A stretch of 38,145 nt of DNA from Saksenaea vasiformis B4078 (taxonomy: Eukaryota; Mucoromycota; Mucoromycetes; Mucorales; Saksenaeaceae): assembly GCA_000697055.1 (NCBI GenBank), contig JNDT01002307.1:1-38145 (forward strand), read 5' to 3'. The position numbers and the translations under genes are program-made. Below the pieces are notes generated by a model. That model was given only the letters and a program-made list of their open reading frames with translations. It was not told the origin of the DNA and did not search any database. Of the stretch, positions 1-8,677 are shown one piece after another (within the stretch, counting starts at the first letter, position 1; each line of letters begins with the position of its first letter).

Positions 1-28
1 CAAAACATCTTTCATTCACTAACCGTGA

Positions 29-198
29 ATGCCGTTTTATGCTGCTCCAATAAATTATGCGTCGACCGAGGGCCATGTTGATGTAAGTAAACGTATGATT
101 TTAGTTGCCAGTTCATTAACCAATGACCGTATATTCTATTTTTCTCTCAGCGCAAATTTGGCTCTCCACGGACGCATAATTTATTTAGAGTAGCGTAA
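29..198 (+). CDS. Possible terminal exons of an unidentified gene
   Basis: Two short open segments, 29-82 and 151-198, join in phase 0 across an intron with a strong GTAAGT donor at 83 and a CTCTCAG acceptor ending at 150. The product would be 33 residues ending in HNLFRVA and a TAA at 196-198. A stop lies directly upstream of the ATG at 29, so this is either a tiny protein or, more likely, the last exons of a gene entering from the left through an acceptor that cannot be placed. I do not recognise the peptide. The evidence is only the good splice signals and the phase match. Confidence 0.28.
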
Positions 199-1169
199 AA
201 TAGTGTTCAATAAATAGTACGTAGGGTTCATCTTCTAGACTGGGAAATGTGGCAGATGGTGTTGTGTTAGAAAACGGGCCGTACGAATTTGCTACAGGCA
301 ACCCTTTCTTTTTTTTCTGAGGAGTGCCTTATGCCTCTACCCTTAAATATCTCATTTATTACTACTACTACTACTACTACAAAGTTCAACAGCGGGTCCA
401 TGTACTATTGTTTTCACCCTACATAGCTCCTATAAGCTACTTGATGATGAGGCCGAGGAAACATTTCTGCGTAAGTTTATGTGGCTGGATCTATCGGAGT
501 TTCAGACGCTCATTTTGCTCTCTGTTTTTTGCCACGCGTCTTCCTTTCGTTAACCCTTTCTGTCGCTGCTGGCAACATTTTCGAGGTGAGCGTGTGTTCT
601 ATTATTCTCAGTCAAGGTGGTTCCTCTTGTTTGTTTTGCAAGTGATTCAGATGATGACTACTGTAAAAGGTTTGAGTATGGTTGCATGTTCGACCGCATC
701 TCCTCTGCATCGTCCGTAATCTTGGTGCTCTTTCTTAGTCTCGGAATTTAGCATCGTAAGGCCGGACATATATCAAATTCACGGAGATTGTCGTGTTTTA
801 TTTTTATTTTTTCTACCGCTTTCCCCGGTGTCATTGTTAGATTGTCTATCCGAAGTTTTGGATATTGGCGATAAAGGGTGGCACAACATTGTTCTTTTTT
901 TTTATTACCTTCGCGCTTCATTATTGAGCCATGAATCCACAAGTAAAGGCTTTGTGGTGGATCAATGAAGCAAGAATCTCGCAGCCGGTTTTTATATTTC
1001 TATCCGACATATTTGATTTACAAGACGTAGACGTGTCTTGCAGAATCGATTATAAACCTGCTTATATTTCATTGGAGGATGTTGTGGTTGAACTTTTTAC
1101 AAGCGATCATATGCATGACAACACCATGAAAACGAAGACTGATGAACCACTTACAAACAAGAGGAACCA
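199..1169. other. Unassigned region with ambiguous open frames
   Basis: No gene can be fixed here. An ACT triplet repeat sits at 361-380. From about 380 a plus-strand frame reads KLLDDEAEETFLRKF before a stop near 555. Possible introns (GTAAGT at about 472 to TTTCAG at about 507, and GTGAGC to CTCAG around 586-611) do not give one consistent reading. An 80-residue ATG-initiated open frame at 931-1173 overlaps the next gene's first ATG by four bases and has no recognisable motif; it could be leader sequence of the RPP25-like gene. Confidence 0.4.
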
Positions 1170-1925
1170 ATGACTACCTTCTTCTTCTCCTTGTTGCTAT
1201 GCGTTTTCTCAATAGACTCACTTTATCTTACCTTAGGATTTTCGTCTGTATCTGGCTGGCAATATAAAAGTAATGATAATAATAATAATGTACACTGGAA
1301 ATGGGAAGATATTTACTTATTGGATTTAGTGGAAGATTATCGTCGAACTACGAAATCAAGTGCGGAACAAGACAAGGATGTCACCGAGCCCGCAGATAAC
1401 GAAATTCGTATGACGCAGGCTGGCAAAATAACACGTTACGTGGACACCGGCTTGAAGATGCTACGGGTAAGTTTGATGAACCATCAAGAAGAATGAATGC
1501 TTATTTGCTTACAACTGGTCTATAGGAGCAAAACAAGTCGCATATCATAATAGTAGGGAAGGGTATCACTGTCAACAAGGCAGTGACGGTGGTAGAAATT
1601 ATAAAGCGAAGGATGGAGGGAACCTTGCACCAGTATACACAACTGGGCAGTGTGACTACAACTGAACAATGGGATCCTGTCGAAGGAAAACAACTGGACA
1701 CGTAAGTTAGCAAACAGAACAACAAGTAGTGGTAGCTCATCTTTTTGTGTGTGCAGGATGGTGGTGAATAAGAAACTTCCTGTCATTATTATCTATCTGT
1801 CATTAGCAGCCATGCCAGACTTGGAAGCCATATCAGGGTATGTTACAACCTCTCTCACCTATGAGCTCTACTAATAACACGGCGCTAGGTACCAAGCACC
1901 TACAGGAAATGACATCTACACATAA
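1170..1925 (+). CDS. Alba-domain RNase P/MRP subunit, RPP25-like
   Basis: Predicted RNA-binding Alba-fold protein of the p25/Rpp25 type, which in eukaryotes pairs with p20 on the RNA of RNase P and RNase MRP in the nucleus/nucleolus. Exons 1170-1466, 1526-1701, 1757-1837 and 1889-1925 keep phase throughout (stop TAA 1923-1925); the last intron has a CTAATAAC branch-like site. Diagnostic pieces in order are NEIRMTQAGKITRYV (first strand and helix), VGKGITVNKAVTVVEIIKRR (central Alba motif), a LGSVTTTEQWDPVE loop and a C-terminal GYQAPTGNDIYT, matching the layout of p25 proteins. The start is uncertain: the first ATG of exon 1 gives a hydrophobic N-terminal stretch (MTTFFFSLLLCVF) that is odd for a nuclear protein, so the true start is probably downstream or in a missed short exon. 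Family call is strong; p25 rather than another Alba paralogue is inference. Confidence 0.82.
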
Positions 1926-2363
1926 TCTGTATAAAGAACAATTTGTATATTGTAGAATTTTTTTTTTCTTTTTGGAGCAGTTGGTGGCTCCTGTACATAA
2001 TGAAATGAGCATTAGAGATTGAACAGAATAATAATAATAATAATAACAGCGATCCCATTGTTTGTATTTGTTGCGTGCAAATACGAGAACACTTTACATT
2101 GACCAATGTTGGCTGACAACAAACAAAAAAAAACAGAAAAAGTAGTAGTACTCCCGCCTACGGAGTCTGAATAAATTTTTCCAGTTCCGCGACATGGGGA
2201 TCAGCCGCCGGCGCGCCCGCGATGTCTGTGGTGTTCTGCGCCAATAAAAATGACGAGTTAATCGCCGGAATCAGAAATCAGCGTTAATCTTCGGAATTCC
2301 AAAATTAGGTGCCTCACTACTCATCAGTCCGTCACCTATGAACACTCCGCAATAGCAACATAA

Positions 2364-2734
2364 CGACCACATGCATATGAACAAGTATTAGCTTCCATTG
2401 ATGCCAACATTTCAGAGGAGATTTTCGAAGAAGACGATGTAGTAGCAAATCCCTTTGCGCCCTATTTTCAGCAACTGCAGCAAAAAATGAGTGGCGAAAT
2501 GAGAAGATCTACCACACTAGTGGTGTAACGACAACAGTTAATGGTATACAAGAATCTGATAGGCAGAGAAGTTTCCTAATCTTTGTTCCTTTACCGTTAA
2601 ATATTTTTCAAGGCAGTAAAATGGATGGTAGGCTGATATATGAGTTACACAGACCAAATGCGTTCTTTTTAAAAGCGCACAATCAGTATTCTCTTGATCC
2701 AACATTGTTGTCTTATCTGCTTTCTGGCTCCTGA
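2364..2734 (+). pseudogene. Degenerate coding-like sequence in two frames
   Basis: Two overlapping open readings look protein-like but cannot be joined by a normal intron. Frame one, 2364-2528, has an acidic stretch EEIFEEDDVVANPFAPYF and stops at TAA 2526. Frame two is open through 2474-2734 and contains NEKIYHTSGVTTTVNG and YELHRPNAFFLKAHNQY before TGA 2732. A one-base frameshift between them would explain both, which suggests a decayed gene or transposon fragment. I do not recognise the family. The rest of 1926-2851 holds an AAT triplet repeat near 2028-2045, a short GC-rich patch around 2155-2225 and no other gene. Confidence 0.3.
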
Positions 2735-2851
2735 GCCTATCTATTCGAAGCAGTATCGCATCATGAAGAACGAAACAGCAGTCCTACGAAATCACATCTG
2801 TCCCATCTAACCATTTGGCAATAATTCTCTCTTCCTTTTTAATAATCAAAC

Positions 2852-5800
2852 ATGGACAGACAACGCCCAGAAGTTGAAGAGCCCCCATCCCGCAGGAGAC
2901 GATATGGGTACCAGAACAGCCCTATCTCTCAATTACCTGGGCGCGACTACTCGTTTGTTCGGAAGTTAAAGCTTTCCAATTTTCTGCAGGACGGTTACAA
3001 GTCGCTTAGAGTACTGTATTATGAAACTCACATCTAAACCCTTCAAATATATTAAACACATGTTGTAGGGTGTTTTGCGTTCAGTGGCAGAACAGTATGC
3101 GAACGCTTGTCAGTGTGCAATGTACCTTGTCAACTTGCACATCCATCGTTGGATTGATGGCCAGTTCGAGACTTTTCCTCCTGTACAAAATGAATCGTTT
3201 TTCACCACCGCGTTTAAAATGATTCTGGACCGAGATGCTGGCGCAAACATTCGAGTACCGCTTGTATGTAGCGACGTCAGGAAATCTTCAGGATAAACTA
3301 AACCTGCTCTTTTGATCACAGTCCAATTACCGTTGGTGTGTTGATCTAAAGCAAACGTTCCAAAACTCCTTCAATCTTTGCAGAGTTAATCCGGAGACAC
3401 TTGAAGGTATACAGATAAAAATTTGTAAGGCTAAATATACTTATAATTTCTGCAGTAAACTACGAGCTTCCCATGTTAACCGGCATTCTAAAAGAATTGG
3501 CGCCGTCCTTTGCAGGGAAAATAGTTGCTAGTAAGTGGAACTATTTGAGAAGAAGAAAATACAAACTTTTCGTATTTGTAGACACATATCTACACATCAC
3601 GTCGAATCTTCAAGTATATATGAAGCGAACCTTCGTTGCCTTTTTTGATGAACTATTTGCGAACCACCCGCAAAATCAGCGACACGATGCGAGAAGCCTT
3701 GATATTACTCCACTTGCTTAATGTATTTGCTTTACGTTGTTTACGTGATATCGCCTTGCTTCCAATTTGTAGCCTCCCAATGTGTCCGGGGAATAGCAAC
3801 GCAAGAAACTTTTGACCGCAGTGCATGGACAACTTTAGATGATGATTCAGTTACCGAGCTTGAAGTTTTTTATGGGTATGATAAGACAAGATATCAACCT
3901 ATTTCCTTCCTCACGATTGCTTACCGTTGGGTGCTTGCTAGAGAGTTTCGGAATATTTACCAGGAAAATCTTGGCAATATCGATATAACCGCAGACCTCA
4001 GTGACGATGAAAGACAGCGGTTGCTTCCCTTTATGCTTCGTCTCTCAGCATTGATGCTTAAGCAAACCAATGAACTCGATGGCAAAGGCTGGTCTCTCAT
4101 TCCATTGGCTAAAAATCAGATAGGTATGCTTAAACCTGATGAACATATCTGAACCATAACATGGACTAAATAATAATATCGTGCTAGGTTATTTCCCTGT
4201 AACTGGTAAAATACTTTACTGGGCGCTTAAAGACATTACCACCACCAATCTCCCGGAAAACTTAGCAGTAAGTATTTCGTAAAGAAAAGCCTAGTATAGC
4301 TAATGAAAAATTGATATTCTTGCTCTAGGGTCCTTTGCAGGACTTTCGTAGCTTCAATAACGCGCACAAGGACATGATGTACCGTGAACAGCTCTGGGAA
4401 ACAATCTTCTGCCTCGATAGGGTCATGCCTCGCCGCCGCCGTGCACAAGGTTGGGTTAGGTTCAATTGCATGGGAGTAATATCCTTACACTTGTTCATAT
4501 AAGGGGTAAACAATGATGAGCTACCAGAAGTCGAATTTGATTATGGCTTTGAAACCGATGGTGTTATGGTGGCGGTCAGATTCAAATCCCGCAAACCGAA
4601 CCAAGGTCAGTTCAGTCTTTGCTATACCGAAGCATGCTAACGGAAAAATCGCATCTCAGCATCTTATCCCTTCTCCCAAAGAGACTTTCAATTCCTTCCT
4701 CGGGACAGGGATTTCTCTAATTTGCAGCGTGGCATCTACCATCTGAAGAAGGAGCCTAGAGGCTTAACAGTCGCACGTGATTTAGACCCTGAAATAACCC
4801 GAATAGTGGGGATCGATCCTGGTATGCTCCTTTCTATGAAGAATCTGACAAAGACTATACGTATTTCTAGGTATTCGTTCCCTTGTGACTGCCGTAGACA
4901 CAGCGGAGGATCTTCATGACGAAGATGCAAGAAATAGTCATACATTTTCTATCACGAACGGTTATTATCAGTAAGAACAAGGTCCTGTATGTAGTCAGCA
5001 CAATAACTACATACTTTCTTAGAGCCAGCTCCAAATTTAACTGGAGTCTTCAGATAGAAAGGAAAAATCGTGACATCGCCAACATGCAAGAAGTCTATGA
5101 TCGTCTGTCGGAACATCCTAAGACGGCTTCATCTGTTCTGGGATTCCAGCGCTTTCTCATGGCACAATTTAGCGAAAAACGGAGGTAGTTACAGAATACT
5201 CTTGTCAATATGTGGTCATATTGAATGGATTCTTTCCAGGACGGATGAGTTCAACCGTCATTACAGACACAGGGAAAGGCGTGCCTTGCAGGTCTCTTCC
5301 AGAAGTATGACCATGGACGTTATTGCAGACCAGGTCGGGGGATTTTATCCCAATTCAACTCTGGTGAGCATTTGACTGCTTACTCTTCATTCATTAATTA
5401 TGTCTCTGTTTCAGCCTCCAGTTGCAAACGTCCAAAAACAGAATAAAAAGTCGCGGTATCGCCAACGTCGTCAACACCGTGCGGCTCAAAACGGTAGACG
5501 TGACCAGCGCCGAGCGCTTGTGGCATACGGAGATGCCGACCTGCATAGTGGAGGCTATAAGACGTATGCACCGTTACCAGTGAAGGTGAGAGTGGTGAAG
5601 TTCTCTTGGTAGTAAGAATCCTACTAATATTTATTATCCACGTGTAGTCCTTTCGCAAGGTTCTAGCACAGCGATGTCCAGTCATGTGCGTAGACGAGTA
5701 CAAAACCAGCAAAGTATGCAGCATATGTCATCACGACACAGTTGATTTCCGTGACTATAACATGCAGCTGTGTAATCATCGGTATGTTTGGGAAACAAAT

Positions 5801-6254
5801 GGGCACAATGGAAAGCTGACTCATACAAATTAATCTCTAGTAAAAAGTATATCAGGCGTTGGCATCATAAGCACAAACGTCAATATTGCTTAGATGACGA
5901 CAAGCAGATTCTGCATCTTAGCAGTGAATGCCCCGATAGGCGCCGACCTGGTATGGTTTAGTGTCGCTTGCATACGTTTTTCTTCAACACAGGAATAGCT
6001 CGTAATAATTATAGAAATATTGTCTATCCTATCCGACTGTGTCCTCAGTGCGCGTATGATAGACGAGAAATCAGAACATCTCTAGTAAGTCGTACTGCTT
6101 GACTTGACTCATTGATTCTTAACAATTTGATTAGTTCTGGAATAGAGATGTTAATGCCGGGCGGAACATTCGTGATATCTTTGTTCGCTACATCGAATCC
6201 GGATGCCAGTTAGCATCTCGCCCGGCAGCACTGTCCAGGACAGTTAGGCAGTAA
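2852..6254 (+). CDS. Fanzor (eukaryotic TnpB-like RNA-guided nuclease), intron-rich
   Basis: Predicted Fanzor, a eukaryotic relative of the transposon RNA-guided nuclease TnpB. Eighteen exons: 2852-3010, 3069-3263, 3322-3406, 3456-3530, 3582-3722, 3773-4123, 4188-4267, 4329-4449, 4504-4605, 4660-4821, 4871-4970, 5023-5184, 5240-5363, 5415-5585, 5648-5781, 5841-5950, 5993-6084, 6135-6254. They sum to 2484 nt (828 codons with stop) with matching phases. RuvC-I is IVGIDPG (Asp about residue 489). Next come the basic segment KKSRYRQRRQHRAAQ and a RuvC-II-like patch AYGDADLHSGG. The zinc ribbon is VCSIC (about 700-703) with a distant LCPQC (774-777). RuvC-III is NRDVNAGRNI (Asp about 793). The N-terminal half is helical and poorly conserved. 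Oddities: frame A of exon 5 has a TAA at 3719-3721, so the gene may be a pseudogene or exon 5 is mis-modelled; the donors GTACTG (3011) and GTTGGG (4450) are weak. No terminal inverted repeats were found. Confidence 0.85.
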
Positions 6255-6267
6255 GGAACTGCTTACT
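6230..6267 (+). other. Paired hairpins over the Fanzor stop codon (candidate guide-RNA scaffold)
   Basis: ACTGTCC at 6230-6236 and GGACAGT at 6238-6244 form a near-perfect 15-nt palindrome. AGTAAG at 6250-6255 pairs with CTTACT at 6262-6267 across a six-base loop that follows the TAA at 6252-6254. In TnpB and characterised Fanzor loci the guide RNA scaffold overlaps the 3' end of the nuclease gene and runs into the downstream flank, so the position is suggestive. No RNA evidence exists here; the stems are short and could be chance or a transcription-end signal. Confidence 0.25.
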
Positions 6268-6315
6268 CGTCACTTTGTATGACACGTAAGAATCGGGTCT
6301 GACTTCCGCCAATGA

Positions 6316-6719
<404 letters not shown>

Positions 6720-7379
6720 ACGATTCATTGTTTGCTTTTATGTATAAAAACGAAATTAGAGAAGGCGGCCGGATCCTCCTCAAACACTTAAAACCAGAGA
6801 AAAAGTAGATGGTGAAACGATGTAGGAAGCATACATTCTTATGTAGAATGAGAGTGGCAGATAATGAAATGACAGGCCGTCATTCGGTGTGAGGTTACGA
6901 CCTTTAATAATGCCCGTTAGGGAATGAGGAACTCCAAAATAGCGTTGCGGATCCGTCATAAGGAACAGCTGCTAGTTTCTCTGATTTGTCATTGATGGAA
7001 CTGATGTATCTACCTTTTCTCTCGAAAGCGGCGTGATCGCGGCCGGTGTAGCTTGATCAATGCGTGATGGAACAAGTACCATTCGAATGCAGCTTTACAA
7101 TGAGTGGTAGCAATCCGCCCTAATTACTTAAACATCGCCGCATCACCGTATCCTAGACCAGCATTTTTAAGGAACTGCCGTCCCAAGAAGGTTTGCAAAA
7201 AAGGTCATAGAACCAACTCCATCAACCCAGAACTTTATCAACATTGTTGTTTTTTGAGATTAAACGTGTGCAGATGAAAAAAAGAAAAGAAGTCATGGAT
7301 CTTCACTATACCCATACCGATGTCTCCCATAAAGCGACAGTTATCTATTTAAATAGCTTCCTTTGTTTTTTCTTTTTTT
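6720..7379. other. Spacer between MDM35 and BET1 with coding-like fragments on the minus strand
   Basis: This is the shared 3' side of two convergent genes. No intact gene is visible. On the minus strand, 7010-7204 holds two stop-separated pieces in one frame, QFLKNAGLGYGDAAMFK and then RIATTHCKAAFEWYLFHH, with a TAA near 7124-7126 between them. They read like protein, but I do not recognise them, and no intron of reasonable size removes the stop. A polypyrimidine run lies at about 7364-7380 just beyond the BET1 stop. Confidence 0.3.
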
Positions 7380-7888
7380 CTAGATATCACTTTTTCCCGT
7401 TGCAGGGTCGCTTGCTGCTTCAGATGGAGAAGAGAACGATATCCGACCGAGCCATCCTGAGCCGTAGTAGACAATCAAAAATACAGAGACGGCGATTGTC
7501 ACGTAGAAGCACATCTGTCGCTTGTGGCGCGTAGATACCATGCGGTTCATACGGCCATATGAGTTTTGTAAGTTTTGTCCAAGTCCGCTAAATACATCGC
7601 GCTAGCCAAGGCATACAGAATCAGTTTCTTCCAGGGCTGGATGCCAAACCCATACCGAATCGTCTAACACTCTGTCCTGGTTTCTGACATCGCGATCAAT
7701 ATCCAATGTGATCTATTGGACAAAAACCATTTAGCTTTTTGCCATTGAGATAAGAAGAAGGAGTACTTGCATCTTTCAAAGTCGATATTTTTGAGCTCAG
7801 ATCATTCAATCGAACATCGTTTTGTTGTTCAAACACATAGCTGTTGTCTCGTCCACTCGAGCCTTCTGCGCGGTCTGCTTTGTTCGCC
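7380..7888 (-). CDS. BET1: BET1-like Qc-SNARE of ER-Golgi transport (5' end unresolved)
   Basis: Tail-anchored Qc-SNARE used in fusion of ER-derived vesicles with the Golgi. Reading on the minus strand, exons are 7888-7771, 7712-7656 and 7601-7380 (stop TAG 7382-7380). The SNARE heptad region runs QQNDVRLNDLSSKISTLK, then ITLDIDRDVRNQDRVLDDS with the central-layer Gln, then GLGQNLQNSYGRMNRM. A membrane anchor FYVTIAVSVFLIVYYGSGWL and a short tail ending GKSDI follow; most Bet1 proteins end sooner after the anchor. The first intron shown uses a GC donor (GCAAGT at 7770). The upstream frame has a TGA and no ATG, so at least one short 5' exon lies above 7888; the acceptor AATAG at 7889-7890 is the best guess. 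Confidence 0.85.
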
Positions 7889-7918
7889 CTATTTTCTGAA
7901 GTTAATCATATGTTGCAT

Positions 7919-8290
7919 TCAGAACAGTAGAGTAGAGCAAGGAGAAGATTGCCTACGTGCCACATGGAAAATCACTGACGGCAAGAATTCCTTCCAGCAA
8001 CTCCTTTTTGTAAGAAAATCAGCCAATAAAGTTGGTGTTTTGTTGTGCAATCTTATTGGTCGGTAAAATATATATATATATTCAAGCCGTCTTGTGAGGA
8101 ACTGAATCTGTTGTAAGGCACTTTCAAGGAAATAATCGTCATTCTTTACGACGTGCTCTCTAGTTACTTCCACCTTGTCTCTATGAGGATAAAAGAAAAA
8201 TCCATGGAAGGCTAAGATTGAACAAAAGAGCAGCATAAAGGTGAATGCGTAGTTACACCTTGGACAAATACGCAACTTAGGAGAGTACAA
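7919..8290 (-). CDS. Hypothetical small membrane-type open frame
   Basis: Uninterrupted 123-codon frame on the minus strand beginning MYSPKLRICPRCNYAF, with a CxxC pair and one hydrophobic segment FMLLFCSILAFHGFFF, then a charged stretch (HRDKVEVTREHVVKNDDYF). I do not recognise it. After about residue 70 (LTRRL) composition deteriorates over an AT repeat (8069-8082), so only the first part may be coding and a splice site may lie there. It sits immediately upstream of BET1 on the same strand and could alternatively contain BET1 leader sequence. Confidence 0.3.
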   Translation of the reverse strand: MYSPKLRICPRCNYAFTFMLLFCSILAFHGFFFYPHRDKVEVTREHVVKNDDYFLESALQQIQFLTRRLEYIYIFYRPIRLHNKTPTLLADFLTKRSCWKEFLPSVIFHVARRQSSPCSTLLF

Positions 8291-8677
8291 AGAGTTGTCA
8301 AGATCAAGTTTTACTCGGGAACTTTGTATCCGAACCTAGTGCACTTACTGTTTTTATGGTGTGTTATGCCTGGTACGCTATGCCTGAGTGCATAGCATGG
8401 GAAAGGCATTGGTCAATAGAATGCCCTCGTATTGCACATAACAAAGGGTTATTGAAGCAGGAGGAGGAGGATGTGCTATTGTCGTTTTGTTCCTGTTACT
8501 ATCCGTGAGCTCGCATAAGGCCTCTACCTGCCTTTCCTGATCGGAAGCATCGCCGATTCATGTCTGCATTCTGGCGGCCTCCAAAAAAAAAAAAGTTCGG
8601 CTCATAGTCACGACGCGAGTTGCGTTGCATTCGCGTCGCGTTTGAATTTTATTTTTTCTTCGCTTTGAACAGAATCA
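8291..8677. promoter_or_regulatory. Upstream region of MRC1
   Basis: No gene seen. Holds an internal near-repeat GGTACGCTATGCC / GAGTGCATAGC around 8370-8400, an A-run at 8583-8594 and, just before the MRC1 ATG, GACGCGAGTTGCGTTGCATTC. ACGCGA at 8611-8616 resembles an MluI cell-cycle-box core, and CGCGTC recurs at 8634-8639. In yeasts such boxes drive G1/S expression of replication genes; that reading is inference. Confidence 0.35.

Noticed and set aside
4575..4600. tRNA T-arm-like string GATTCAAATCCCGC
   Set aside because: It is inside Fanzor exon 9 coding sequence and no anticodon or acceptor stem surrounds it.
4658..4746. Alternative acceptor TTTGCAG ending at 4729 for Fanzor exon 10
   Set aside because: The earlier acceptor at 4658-4659 keeps phase with exon 9 and gives continuous protein-like sequence (SYPFSQRDFQFLPRDRDFSN) into the RuvC-I exon.
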